The notes under the pieces are model-generated. The model was not told where the DNA came from and made no database searches. It was given only the letters and a program-made list of their open reading frames with translations. A stretch of DNA of 64,000 nucleotides from Lepidostoma basale. Taxonomy: Eukaryota; Arthropoda; Insecta; Trichoptera; Lepidostomatidae. This document shows, one piece after another, positions 32,601-43,317 of the stretch (the stretch's first letter is position 1; each line of letters opens with the position of its first letter). Position numbers and translations under genes: made by a program. The stretch spans positions 41,339 through 105,338 of the forward strand of contig JAHDVF020001236.1 in assembly GCA_022606425.2 (NCBI GenBank). Direction: 5' to 3'.

Positions 32601-33389
32601 GTTTAGCTGGTTCATGGGATACCACTTGGGTCTTTATATTTCGGTAATTCCCTTTAACTTTCCACATTTGTATACAGCAGGTAATTTAAGCTTAATAACT
32701 GTACCCATTTATTTAGCTTTTGTATCTCATGACATGTGATAAGTAGGTAATCTTTGATCGTTTTATTGTCACGCTTTTAAATTATTTCTAAATCAGTGTC
32801 ACATTACTTTTGATGATAAATGTTTGTCTACAATAAACCGTCTTCAATATAAAAAAAACTTTTACGAAAGATGTGGTTTTAAAACTAATATTTAGTAAAT
32901 ATATGTATCAATAAAACCTTAAAATATTTATTAGAAAACTTTGGACCATATCTAGGGTCTTAATTCAAATTTATGAATCAATAAATTTACTTCATTGGCA
33001 TATTATTCTTGTTAGAAAGTTTTTTATTAACCCATTACGGAAGGCTCAACCCAAATTGTTTTTTTTACTGATTTAGTAATAAAGAAATATTAAAGCTCGC
33101 ATTTAGAATTATGAGGCTGACAACAAAGTCTGATGTTTTTCTTTGTGTAGTCAAACAATACAAATTGATGTATTCATTTTTATAATCATATTCTACACAT
33201 TTTTGAATTTTTCACAAACATGTTTTGGGCCACAATCCTTTCATAGTATTAACATTTTTATAATAGAAAGGGACATTTTTATTTAATATTTGCTAAATAA
33301 TAAAGGAGGAGTTATGTCTGTAGAAAGGAGTAATTGTTATAGTATAAGAATTGTGTGATAAAGGGAATAAATCGATTATTGAACTTATT
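32601..33389. other. AT-rich; family F relic
   Basis: At 33195-33250 the minus strand has a family F piece (GCCCAAAACATGTTTGTGA). At 32610-32740 is a diverged copy of the repeat at 25795-25960. No gene. Confidence 0.4.
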
Positions 33390-33790
33390 TCTTCTTCTTT
33401 TGGTGCCGTGCCAGGTCCCCCCAACGTTGGCGATCACTACAGCAAAGGTATTCGCCATAGTTATTCCTGAGAAAAGGTGACCAGAGTGGTTTCCCGTTGC
33501 CTTCTCTGGTAGATTTTTCTGTCGGGGTTACCTTCACTTAGCTGGTTGGATCTGGTTTGGAGGCGCCAGAAACTCGTCTTTCATCCCCTCGTTATCTGCT
33601 GTGATCACGCGGTTATGAGTGTGATCCCATTGCCCGGGGTTTGCGACAGGGACGCTAACGAGTTGGACTAGTCAGTAGTGCTGCCAGTGGAATGCAACTG
33701 GCCGTTTCGCAGCATTTTATAGAATCACACCCTCCAGCAAAATGAGACTCGCCGCGACCCTGCTGACATTTCGAGCCCCTTAACTTATTT
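33390..33790 (-). mobile_element. LINE-C end and an unclassified GC-richer repeat
   Basis: The first 50 bases (33390-33440) are the LINE-C end with an AAG-rich tail, seen on plus as CCCCCCAACGTTGGCGATCA. The following 350 bases include GTGGTTTCCCGTTGCCTTCT and a GC-rich section with no frame; parts recur at 57990-58080 and 55440-55560. I cannot assign that repeat. Confidence 0.5.
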
Positions 33791-33984
33791 ACCCCATTGA
33801 ACTTATTTAGTAAAATTTATTGGCTTTTTAATTTATTTTTTAAATGTTTTAAATTTAAAATTAAATTAAACAGTAGCAATGTGAGCTTAAATTCCTGGGT
33901 TTGAGTCCTTCAATTGTTGATGTGACTAAAACAAGTATTTTATCATATATCAAATTAATAAATATTAAATTTCGGGCACCCGAG

Positions 33985-34120
33985 AAATTGAATGAATCGA
34001 CTTGTGTGCTTGACACGATATAGGTATGAATGTTAATCAAGCAAGAATTATATAGTAAAAAATACAGTGTAGTGTTATATTATTTCTCTTTACACCTTTA
34101 GAGAAACGGCGTCATAAATA
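33985..34120 (+). mobile_element. LINE-A fragment, degraded
   Basis: Contains GAATCGACTTGTGTGCTTGA, then a corrupted AEAREV-equivalent and GAGAAACGGCGTCAT at the end. Confidence 0.55.
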
Positions 34121-34149
34121 GTAATTGAGATCTTGAAGTACCTTTACGT

Positions 34150-34420
34150 AAAGTACATCTCCTCAACATTCCTATATCGTGCCATGCACGCACGTCGATT
34201 TCTCTGACTCCTCACGTGGCCGACATTCAATATTTGATAAATTAGATTGTGCCACGTTTTCCTCGATTTCTCTATATTTTCAGTTCTATTTAAATTGTTA
34301 ACTAATATAAATATCTTTTTACCATTATTTTCTCATAAATTATTTTCATGTATCCAAACCATCTTAATATTCTATTCATTATTTTGTTCATAACACTTTC
34401 ATTCGCACCGCAATAATTCT
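34150..34420 (-). mobile_element. LINE-A2-like fragment, degraded
   Basis: Minus-strand match: CACGTGGCCGACATTCAATA, GTGCCACGTTTTCCTCG and AAACCATCTTAATATTCTAT in family order. It ends 60 bases before the host exon at 34481. Confidence 0.7.
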
Positions 34421-34480
34421 ATGAACACGGTGTGAAGGCGAATAAAATATTTAAAAAAAAAAATGTTTCTTTTGTTTCAG

Positions 34481-34582
34481 GAGCAATCCATTTGATATGG
34501 GCGACGTTCATCCTTGTCGTCGCGACGCTAACGGACGCCCGCGTCGCCGGGAAGATTGGAATCTATACCAACAATTATAATG
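34481..34582 (+). CDS. Host gene exon: signal-peptide-like segment
   Basis: The exon is preceded by TTTCTTTTGTTTCAG and followed by GTAAATATTG, good acceptor and donor sites. Its third frame is open and encodes AIHLIWATFILVVATLTDAR then VAGKIGIYTNNYN: a hydrophobic stretch of 13-14 residues with a polar region after it, as in a signal peptide with cleavage near Ala-Arg-Val-Ala-Gly. It is GC-rich and strongly biased to G or C at third codon positions, unlike the surrounding 30% GC DNA. It begins with two bases of a split codon and ends with one, which fits the exon at 42765 exactly. The start codon must be in an upstream exon, which I could not find. I do not recognise the family. Confidence 0.8.
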
Positions 34583-35559
34583 GTAAATATTGTATGTATT
34601 GAATCCGACGGCGCCGGAGGTAAACGCTCGATGTTAACCTAGATCCGTGTTGTGGCGTCTTGTAAGATGTGGTTCCCTCGCTGTGTAATTAGAAAATCTC
34701 TTCATTGTACTTTACCTTATTTCTACTTATGTCTTCCAAATTCTTCTAAAGTCAATCTTAAAAAAATATAAATCACTTTATTATTGATAAATTTAAGGCT
34801 TTCACAGTGTAGAATGACGTTAAAATGGAAGGTAGCTAATATCTTAAACATCACATGCTGTATTAGCAACTGTTTCTTAAACCTTTTTGGCCTTTCTATA
34901 AATAAAATATACATTATTTGTTCTACTAATAAAATATATAATATTATTTCAAAGAAATCGTAATACAAAAAAATACCAATTATTATTAAAAATAGCTTTA
35001 TTACTACCTTTTTCTTACTACCAACTTTCAAAAAACTCATTTTCGTTTTGGCTTTTGGACATTGTGATATTTTTTTGATCGCAAGGTTATTTTTTTCCTT
35101 TGGCGATAACCTAATATGACACAAATACCCTTGAACAAATGTATATATTTTTTAAATTTGTTTTAATAACGGCGTATTTTTCTTGAAAACAATTCCTTAA
35201 ATAATATGGAATTCTGCAAAATTTTATCAAATTGAATCCATTTTTCTAATCACGTTTCTCAGAAAATCACGATGCTAGAAAACATTTTATATTCTAATTA
35301 ACTTTAAACTTCTAATTAAAAAATGTTCTTGTTTTTCATAAGATGAATTATAAATACATGCCAGAATATTTCATTATTTAAACATGAGGCGTAAACATTA
35401 TGAAATCGCAAGACGGCAATTTTTATGAATTAAAACACTTATTGAAAGCTGGAACTTATAACATTTAACCCAGGTTAATTTTTATATTTAATGTGTTGTA
35501 CCGAATTTTAAATGAGTGGTTTTTATATAAGTCTTTCTTTGTTTAGTTTTTATTATAGT

Positions 35560-35600
35560 AACACCTGAATATGGAGGTATCCTCCGAAACAAGTCGTGTT
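35560..35600 (+). ncRNA. Family B hammerhead-like sequence, near-complete
   Basis: Stem I AACAC at 35560-35564 pairs with GTGTT at 35596-35600. Core box CTGAATA at 35565-35571 (one change from CTGAAGA at G8), extra T at 35572, stem II GGAGG/CCTCC with loop TAT at 35573-35585, GAAAC at 35586-35590, AAGTC at 35591-35595. All three helices and the GUC site are present; the G8 change should block catalysis. It sits inside a repeat with GGCGTAAACATTATG-like border at 35390. Confidence 0.75.
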
Positions 35601-35837
35601 TTTGTTACGTAGATAATAAACAAAGTTGTTTTTAATTTCCTAAATTAAAATACTGTTTTTTCCACCTTTGAATAAACGTGAATAATGGAAAAAGAGTTGA
35701 TATAATTCAATCAAAAATCGTCGTAGTCTTTTTTATCAACAGATTACCTAACCGAGAGGAATAATCAAGCCAAATCCATTTTTTTAATGCCGAAAGAAAG
35801 TCGAGGACTTACTTAAATGGGAGCCACAAGTCGGAAA

Positions 35838-36105
35838 AAAACTAAAAGCGTGCATGATGCGATGTAGGAATTAAGAAGAAGCTCGCGAAATATTTAAGGG
35901 TACGAAAGTGTTTCATTATATCTGCCTTTCCTTCCAAAGAAACGGCAGAATGGTCAGCTAGTAAGTTTAAAAAAAAATGTATATTACAAATGAGGTTTCA
36001 GTGGTAATATACTCTTGACAAAAAAGATAATTTGCTTATTAGGAAAAAAAGTATGGTGGACCATCCCATCTGCCTATATTTTACAGAAAACGGCGTGAAA
36101 TTCAG
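35838..36105 (+). mobile_element. Two degraded LINE-A 3' ends
   Basis: 35838-35965 has GCGTGCATGATGCGATGTAG and GAAACGGCAGAATGGTCAG; 36050-36105 has GGTGGACCATCCCATCTGCC and AAAACGGCGTGAAAT. Both are short ends with no frame. Confidence 0.6.
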
Positions 36106-36498
36106 TAAATAAGCTTACAAATACATTTTCTACATATATTCCTTGATTGAAAATTCATAACATTGTAAAATTATTTCTTAACAACAGCACCTTCGGATAA
36201 AATTTTATCCATAATTATATTATACGATAAAAACCGTTTTCTAAGTATTGTAAATTAATTTTCTGAAGTAATTTGAGTTGTTTCTAGCAATACCCGTTGA
36301 GTGCTATCAAAGATTTTCCGATACTAGCCCCGTGTGATGTACAATATATCAGCTACCTACAATTTAATAAGGTTGAAACGCAAAATGTACGCCGTCAAGA
36401 TGAAAGCAAATTACGCAAAGAGGACAAGAGCCCACTTCTCTTTTAAGAGTCTTGAATTCTAAACAATGCTTTTGAGAGCTTAAAAGCTTTCTCAGTAA

Positions 36499-38069
36499 GT
36501 GAACAAGAATCTTTATTATTTATTTACTAACTGGTTGAGGCAACAGAGATCCAATCAATTCACGGAAAGTTTACACTTTGATATTTTGAAGAAACAAGTT
36601 CGTGACGATGGGCAACATTTCACAATTATGTACGAAATTGCTCCGAAAATCACGATGAAAATGTTACTATTAATCAGTTTGACCTAAGAAATAAATGTTT
36701 TCTCATTTTCACATTATCACTGCAGACCGATGAAATATCAAATATTTAATTGCATTTTCCTTTGTTTAACTAAATACAGAGTTAGTATAACAGTTCACCC
36801 AAATCTAAGATTTTAAAATCAATATATCAGCTTAAAAACAAATTGTATACTGCAATAGGGTTCAAGCGACCTGTTGTATACGTAAAAAAAATAATTATAA
36901 TATAAGTGGTTCATCTAAATTCGCAATTTACAAATCTAATATAACCAAAATTTAGAGGGGAAAAAACGGCTAAAAGCATCAATCGGCAAATCACTAATAA
37001 AAATAATAACGTTTAATACTTTTTAATGCTAGACATTAATAGAAAAAACTATAATAAAACGAACCTTATTTGTAATAATATAAACCCTTTTTTCAATTTA
37101 AGTAATTTTTTATCAAAAAAACAGTTAATCAAACCTTCAACCAACTTTAATATATTATTATATATTAATAAGAACCGTTTTTCGTGAACATATTAATTTT
37201 TACCCGCCTTTCGAAAAAACAAAGGATAGTGTTGAATCTGTTATTTTGATTAAATATGTAAAATGTGTTTCTGTTTTGTATTATCGTATAAAAAATTAAC
37301 AGTATATTATAATATTAATTTTTGAAACACATTGATTAGAGTAAAATACCTTCGATATTGCGAACTTAGAAAATAATCAAAATTTCTAAAATTGCCTACG
37401 TCGAATAAGGTAAATGAATAGACACAACCACATATTTTAATTGTGTTAGATGTATTGTTGAAGAATTAACTCGTCGTGTATAAGATAACCTGATTTCAGA
37501 TAATAAAAAATGTGTATGTTAAATTAATTTTACAAGAAAAAAGGAAAATATGAGTTGAATAATAATTTGGGATTACTTAAAAATGGAAATTGATTTCGAA
37601 TTATTTTTAGATACGTCTATGAAAAATCAAAGACCTTTTTATTTAAAAGGAATCCTCATTTTTTAAAGTAGACGAGAACCTGACTTTATAGAAAGAAAAA
37701 TATTAGTGAAAACCATAAAATCATAGATAGTTTTATTGGAAATCCCGCGCTATAAACCGTAAATCTTCTTTGCTAGTTTCAATTCAATGGATTGGTTTGG
37801 AGCAAATTTTAAAAAATTTGCGGTTCCTTGAGATGCCACTTCAGCCTTTTTGTGCTAGTTTCCCGTTGCTTATCGTAAACCGTAAATACCATGAGGTAAA
37901 TAAGAAACTATATGTAAAAAAAAAAAACATATTTTAACCATAAAAACTTTCAGTTCGCTTCAAGTTGTAACGACATGTTTTTATGATATAATTCATTGTA
38001 AGTTTCATCATGAAGTTTTACGTTAACTTCGCTTGTTGCTTATAAAACTTCCATTTTAGTTGAACTGTG
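36499..38069. other. No gene supported
   Basis: AT-rich intronic sequence. A patch at 37795-37880 (CTTGAGATGCCACTTCAGCC, TAGTTTCCCGTTGCTTATCG) is another diverged copy of the repeat at 25795-25960. Confidence 0.35.
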
Positions 38070-38265
38070 AGTTAGCAAAAACAACAAACCATCACGCCGT
38101 TTCCCCAAAGGTAAAGAGAGATAATACTACCCTATTCTGACACACAACTCTAGCTTCATCCACATTTATACAGCGAGTCATACACGTACGTCAATTCTTC
38201 CGACATCTAACATGGCCGATCTTTATTATTTGATTAATTTGGTATTACCATATGTCGTGATGTGA
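38070..38265 (-). mobile_element. LINE-A1 short 3' end
   Basis: Plus strand shows AACAACAAACCATCACGCCG, a short GTTGTT tail, then CATACAGCGAGTCATACACG and TCTAACATGGCCGATC in family order. No clear duplication. Confidence 0.75.
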
Positions 38266-38814
38266 TAAAGAAATTGTGGGTGGAAATGAGAAAACATATA
38301 TTTTATAATACATCATCCAAACTTACTGTTGAATTTAGTGACTTAACCTTTCTTTACATTTAGTTATTAAATCATATATAACATTTAATACTATAAAAAT
38401 TTAGAATATCATCTCTAAAAGAAAATTGAGAGAATCGTTTCGAGCACCCACAAATCGTTTGCAAAAACCCCTCTCTGAAATGATAATCTGAACCCATCCT
38501 TATAACCAAATTGAATGAATTTGAATATTTTCCTCTAGAATATACTTATCCTTACATAGTAAGCGGATTTTTTCTGGAATAACTTTTCAAATTTCATATT
38601 ATTTTCACACACATATACATCTTTGAAGCACCAAAATATTTAAAAATTGAATATGCCATTTATAAATTATAATATGGACTTGGTAAGAAACTCTCACAAA
38701 ATGGTAATAAGTATTTTGTTAACATTATCAATTTTATTTTATTTTACCGGAACTGACGACGTTTGTTTATTTCTATATTTTCGAATAAATACATTCAGAA
38801 TTTATGATCAAATT

Positions 38815-38910
38815 AATCAAATCAAATCAAATCGGTTTATTTCATCAATAGACATAACAAACTTTATTCACTTAAGGCATCTATTGAAAACATGTGATTT
38901 GAATATGAAT
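38815..38910 (-). mobile_element. LINE-F extreme 3' end
   Basis: CAAATCAAATCAAATCGG followed by TTTATTTCATCAATAGACAT and AAGGCATCTATTGAAAACA matches the 3' trailer of the copy at 60660-61245. Only the untranslated end is present. Confidence 0.65.
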
Positions 38911-38977
38911 TGAATAAATATAATTAATGTTTGATATGCCATTCAACGGAATATAGACAACAATATGTTTTTCCAAA

Positions 38978-39902
38978 TACCAGGGGTGTTAGTTGAAGTT
39001 TGCCGTTTTTTTCAATAAAGAAAACGCTTCATTCTCAAGGGAATCTCAAAAAATTTATTTAAAGTATTGACCATCGGATTCTATACATTTTGCCCATCTT
39101 TGAAGCAAATCATGGATACCATTCCAAAAAAAAAATTCTCTTTCGAGGCAAACCATTCGAATAGCCATTTTTCGACTTTTTCTAAATTGGCGAAGCGCTG
39201 CTCTGCGAGTGAGTGTCCCATCGATGCGAAAAGGTGATAGTCGGACGGGGCAAGGTCTGGAGAGTACAGCGGGTGCAATAATATTTCCCAATTCAATGCT
39301 TTGAGAGTGTTCTTGTGTAAGTGCATTTCACAAATGGTTTTTCAATTTTTGGTTTTTCTCTCGTTCATTTGGTGTGGTACCCATTTTCCATACTTTTGGA
39401 TCTTTCCCATGGCTTTTAAACGTTGGCAAATTGCTCTTCTGGTCACATTAAGTGTTTGGGTCAATTGTTGTTGCGATTGGGTTAGGTCTTCATCCAATAA
39501 GGCCTGCAATTCCTCGTCTTCGAACTTTTTCGTTGCACCAGGATGTTCATTGTCTGTTAAATCGAAATCTCCACTTTTAAATTGACGAAACCATGTCTCA
39601 CATGTTCTAATCACTAAAGCATATTCACTATATTTTTCTACCAGCAACCGATGAGCTTCAACTGCTTTTTTCTTTTGATGAAATAAGAAAAGCAACGAAT
39701 GCCAGAAATGCGATTTACTGGGAACGAAACTCGACATATTCACTGAGGTAAACAACTATGACACTATTATTTTGGCAGAATGTAACTTGTGTATTTTTGA
39801 AGGTTAATGTCCACAAAAAAATATGACATAGATGCCAAATCATAGAAATGTATACATATCTCGAGTTATGAGTAAAACCGGCAAACTTCAACTAATACCC
39901 TT
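38978..39902 (-). mobile_element. Mariner-type transposon with internal deletion
   Basis: Inverted ends GGGTGTTAGTTGAAGTTTGC at about 38984 and GGGTATTAGTTGAAGTTTGC (opposite strand, about 39880-39899) bound the element, with TA at each side (38978-38979 and about 39902-39903). The outermost two or three bases differ between ends. The unit is about 920 bases, where full-length mariners are about 1.3 kb. It encodes the two ends of a transposase on the minus strand with the middle missing. Confidence 0.88.
39055..39737 (-). pseudogene. Mariner transposase, internally deleted
   Basis: Start MSSFVPSKSHFWHSLLFLFH at 39737. The N-terminal DNA-binding part continues to KAMGKIQKYGKWVPHQMNER, then an in-frame stop near 39340, KTICEM, and a jump directly to KALNWEILLHPLYSPDLAPS, which contains the second catalytic Asp region. 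The first catalytic Asp, the HDNA-type region and about 130 residues are lost. A frameshift at an A run near 39121-39130 puts the last residues (WAKCIESDGQYFK) in another frame. The reading frame is conserved across the deletion. It cannot encode active enzyme. Confidence 0.85.
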
Positions 39903-39904
39903 AT

Positions 39905-40574
39905 GTACATTATATATAATAATGAAACCCATCAATGATTTTATTTTTTGTTTGAATACGCGTGCAGTAACATCAAAACGATATACTGACGATTGACAGC
40001 TGTTATTCAAACTGATTTGAGCGCCACCTCTTGGTGACATACATTTCACACAATCAAACACTTTAATCAAACCAAATTAATTTAACCCAATATAACGTCC
40101 TGGCTTGAAAAGATTTATTTGATAGTCACACAAAGAACTCTTAAAATTCAATTTTAAAGAACATTATATCTCGGTTCTTATCAAATTCATATATTAAACA
40201 TTTGACGAATTAATATTAATAAATAGTGAAAATTTCGCCGCAATGGGTTAAGTATTTTGGTCATATAGCCACGAGCTTTCCATTTTATTCATATACTAAA
40301 TAATTGCTTATTTGGTCACACCATAGATTGACCTCAATAATTAAATCTAATAATTATTAAATTTAATAATTAAATTGATTGAAGATAATTAAATTTTGAT
40401 CAATATATTAAAAAATAGTCGATGATAGGCGTCAGGCGTTTTTAACGTCATCAAAAATAAAAAAATATGTAAAACACGTTTCTAGTTTCCATTTAATAAA
40501 ATACAGTTCCAATGAATTTTATTATTCTTAGTATTTTTTGTCTGAATTCAATAAGTTACACTTACATATTTTTG
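39905..40574. other. AT-rich intron sequence
   Basis: No supported feature except a small patch at 40425-40460 (GGCGTCAGGCGTTTTTAACG) related to the repeat border motif. Confidence 0.3.
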
Positions 40575-40832
40575 TGCATTTAGATGGATTTGGAACGAAT
40601 GGACGAAAAGAGAATGGTAAAAATGTTGTATAGAAGCAGTGTAAATGGAAAGAGAATTCGTGGAAGACCAAGTACCTAATATGAACAGGCGGCCATATTA
40701 AAAATGGGAATAATAGACGAGCGTGCATGTTACAATGTATGAAATTAGAGATAGCAAAAAAGGTATCTCAGTACAGAGTAGTATGGCTGTCCAATCTATC
40801 TGCTTACGCCTCCGGGGAAACAACATGATGTT
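40575..40832 (+). mobile_element. LINE-A-like fragment, divergent
   Basis: Readable words include GAATGGACGAAAAGAGAATG, GAATTCGTGGAAGACCAAGT and TCCGGGGAAACAACATGATG, equivalent to MERM..RM, the GRPR segment and the LINE-A end. It is distinct from A1 and A2 and similar to the remnant at 45490-45890, so it may be a third subfamily. Confidence 0.65.
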
Positions 40833-40977
40833 AACTTAATTTCTTGAATAAAGATTCTATACGTAATTGGGAATGAATCAATTTTCAGTGGATCAGTAAA
40901 CTTTTATGTACGACCTTTGGCGAATTTATTTCTTAAACAATATTATCAAATATGATACGGATTATTGACAAAATGAT

Positions 40978-41145
40978 CCGTTTTCTATAAGTTTTATTAT
41001 TCATAATTTATGGATATGACAAGTTTTACCTTGATATGCTATAATAAAATAATCTTTACTGGAATTTTATTAAAAACGTTTCCCTTACAAACGATAACTC
41101 CCTAGCAAGGTTAAACATGTCACTCTTATTAAACTTAATAATACA
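40978..41145. repeat. Family A fold-back, decayed
   Basis: Left TCTATAAGTTTTATTATTCA and right TATTAAACTTAATAA-like arms; inner ATGACAAGTTTTACCTTG and CAAGGTTAAACATGTCACTC are opposite-strand remnants of the GAAACATGTC core. The CTGANGA boxes are lost. Confidence 0.55.
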
Positions 41146-41554
41146 AACACATAACTTACATCCAAAGCTATAATAAGTAAAATAAAATACAATTCACACA
41201 AATAAGAATCATGGCCACGTATATTTAAGGTGAAATATTTTTTTTATACAAATTTAAGACCTTGTTGTTTTATCTTAAAGCGGATTTTTTTTTTAACAGA
41301 TACAGTAAATTTTCGAAAATAAATATTTTCATTTTCGTCTACCGTAAAAGGAAACCAATTCAAGAATTATAATTGCCTTGTTATTTGAATTCTTAATTTA
41401 AAACGAAAACACAATTTTTAATTTACATCTTAAATTAATAAGAAATATATTTTAAGGACTGAAAACCTGGATAGTTTAATTAAAATTTAACCTTTCATTA
41501 TTACGTTTTCTCATTTTTTGAGTAAATTCTTGTTATTAAATTAGTTCTATCCAA

Positions 41555-42008
41555 AAAAGCTAAAATGGCAGTGCACAATGGTGTTCTTCTACCGACCCTT
41601 ATGTTTGGAAGCGAATCATGGAACTGGCAAAAGAAGGATGAAAGTAGAATAAATGCAGTAGAAATGAGATCTCTTAGACGAATGTGTGGATACTCTGTGG
41701 ATGATAGTGTCGAATAAAAATATAAGAAGTGAATGCGGTGCGAATGATGGTGTTATAAACAAAATAATGAAAGGATCATTTAGATGGTTTGGACATATTG
41801 AAGGAATGAATGAAGAAAGAATGGTAAAAAAGTATATGTAACGATGTAAATGGAACCAGAAATAGAGGAAGACCGAGGAAAACTTGGCACGATCAAATAA
41901 ATCAAATATTGAATGTCGGCAATGTGAGGAGTCAGAGAAATCGACGCGCGTGCATGACTCGATGTATTCGGGGAGATGGCGTGATGGTTAGTTAGTTAGT
42001 TAGTTAGA
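41555..42008 (+). mobile_element. LINE-A2 copy with GTTA tail and 3' deletion
   Basis: From AAAGCTAAAATGGCAGTGCA (KAKMAVHN) through RINAVEMRSLRRMCGYS and the GRPRKTWHD region. The 3' part jumps from GTATGACTCGATGTATT to CGGGGAGATGGCGTGATGG, deleting about 90 bases, and ends in a GTTAGTTAGTTAGTTAG tail. The frame has several breaks. Confidence 0.8.
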
Positions 42009-42361
42009 GAATGCAGTGCCCTCCAATTACAGAGATTTACGGCCATAATGTCGAGTTCAATTAAACAGGTTTCGTTTTAGTGCTCCAAGGGGGTGGGACC
42101 GGATTTTTTATGCCAATAAAAGAGTTTTGCCAAATAACCAGGTTCCAATTATCTATGTTCTACTGTAGTTATTAAAAAAACTTGGTTTAATGTAATTATT
42201 ATTTAAAATTAACTTCCATCAAGCGATTTCAGTACAATCATTAGATTATTATAAAATTCACACATGTCTTTGATCTATGAGATTATACTTGACAATAATA
42301 ATGGCCATAGACCATCTATCTATCTCATTTCATGGGAACCAATACCTGAAATGATTTAAAT

Positions 42362-42535
42362 AATAATCGGGTGGTGGTCTAGGGGATAGAACGCTTGGCT
42401 CCTGATCCAGGGGACATGGGTTCAAGCCTGGACACGACCAGATTCCTTCTTCATAATAATGAGCTATTTTCTGCTCACATTGAAGATTGTGAAATAAATT
42501 CTAATATCATTGATTAAAATCCTTGGTATTACTAT
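42362..42535 (+). mobile_element. tRNA-derived SINE
   Basis: A-box-like TGGTCTAGGGGATAGAACG at about 42375 and B-box-like GGTTCAAGCC at about 42419, then CCAGATTCCTTCTTCATAA and TAAATTCTAATATCATTG, ending CCTTGGTATTACT. Matches 5866-6040 over the whole length with about 10% difference. A family C end (CTTCCATCAAGCGATTTCAG) lies just upstream at 42217-42236. Confidence 0.82.
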
Positions 42536-42764
42536 TTTTTTTATTAAATAAAAAATGATAATAAAATAAAATAAAAATTGATTCAAATATCTTGTTATGT
42601 ACAAAAAAATATAGAAAAAACACCACTCATTTTTTTTCAATTCTACTGTGTAATCGCCTTAAGTTTATCAATAAAACATATTGCCAAATTTCCACTTTCA
42701 TTATTAACTATTTAATTTTAAGTTTTTTTACGTTTCATTGATGTATTGAATCTTCCACCAACAG

Positions 42765-42910
42765 GGAAATCTACGAGCGGCATCAACGAGGAGATAATCT
42801 GGGTCAGCATAGGGATGGGAATAACGATCGCGATCCTCATCACCATCGCCCTCTGCTACATCCTGCGCGAGAAGTGCAACAAGCGCAGGGACTACTACGT
42901 TAACGCATGA
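42765..42910 (+). CDS. Host gene last exon: transmembrane helix and cytoplasmic tail
   Basis: Preceded by CTTCCACCAACAG. Joined to the exon at 34481-34582 it reads G, KSTSGINEEIIW, then a transmembrane helix of about 23 residues (IIWVSIGMGITIAILITIAL and CYIL), a basic stop-transfer sequence REKCNKRR and DYYVNA before TGA at 42908-42910. With the first exon this gives a type I membrane protein of at least 80 residues with a tiny extracellular part. The Tyr-Val-Asn motif fits the pY-x-N signature bound by Grb2/Drk-type SH2 domains (known family rule; use here is inferred). Codons are GC-rich. I do not recognise the family. Confidence 0.85.
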
Positions 42911-42949
42911 GAACGGCTCAAGCCGAGGGAATATTACATCAACGTCTAG
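42908..42949 (+). CDS. Possible readthrough extension after TGA
   Basis: Immediately after the TGA the same frame stays open for 12 codons, ERLKPREYYINV, then TAG at 42947-42949. The extension repeats the preceding tail: AAG-CCG-AGG-GAA-TAT-TAC-ATC-AAC against AAG-CGC-AGG-GAC-TAC-TAC-GTT-AAC. Differences are synonymous (TAC to TAT) or conservative (Asp to Glu, Val to Ile). It adds a second pY-x-N motif and a C-terminal Ile-x-Val. The base after TGA is G, not the C most favoured for readthrough in flies. The alternative is that the stop is a mutation or a sequence error. Confidence 0.5.
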
Positions 42950-43317
42950 TTTGATGCTCCCGCGGCTACAGAATTTGGACATCCCATCACTAGAATCAAC
43001 AACACTATAAATAATTCAGGCATTTCTTATGTAACAAAAAAAATCTAAATACTTGCTCAGCATCATATTATAAGAGCAACGAATCTTCAAATGATTTTTT
43101 GGGTAAAACCTTCGTATGTTATTTTACTCAATCATATATAATTTTTTATTTTTAGACATAATAGAGATTTTAAACAGTCGTTGATTGGTCATCGTTTTTT
43201 CACCACAACACATATGTAGCCAAATTAATATAATATGTAAGGACTTAATTATGTTATTTTTTATTTTGTGTTCTATGTTTATTTAATATTTAGTTAAAAT
43301 CAATTTATGTTTGTGTC
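42950..43317 (+). other. Probable 3' untranslated region of the host gene
   Basis: AT-rich sequence downstream of the last exon. I see no perfect AATAAA close to the stop codon, so the end of the transcript cannot be placed. Confidence 0.35.

Larger units (their letters stand above)
34583..42764 (+). other. Intron of about 8.2 kb in the host gene
   Basis: Starts GTAAAT and ends CCACCAACAG. It holds family B ribozyme repeat (35390-35640), LINE-A fragments (35838-35965, 36050-36105, 38070-38260, 40575-40832, 41555-42008), a LINE-F tail (38815-38910), a deleted mariner (38978-39902), a family A fold-back (40978-41145) and a tRNA-derived SINE (42362-42535). The rest, notably 34583-35389, 36110-38069 and 39905-40574, is AT-rich without supported features. 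Confidence 0.75.

Noticed and set aside
34463..34465. ATG just before the exon at 34481 as the start codon
   Set aside because: It is in a different frame, lies in the pyrimidine tract and hits a stop within six codons.
34723..35124. 133-codon minus-strand frame rich in Ile, Leu, Phe, Lys
   Set aside because: Composition follows the AT-rich DNA, no domain is recognisable, and it lies in the intron.
41985..42002. GTTA repeats as telomeric sequence
   Set aside because: The insect telomere unit is TTAGG; these are TTAG units directly at LINE-A2 ends and are retroelement tails.
42728..42982. 84-codon minus-strand open frame
   Set aside because: It is the antisense of the host last exon; the plus strand has the splice site, transmembrane helix and matching phase.
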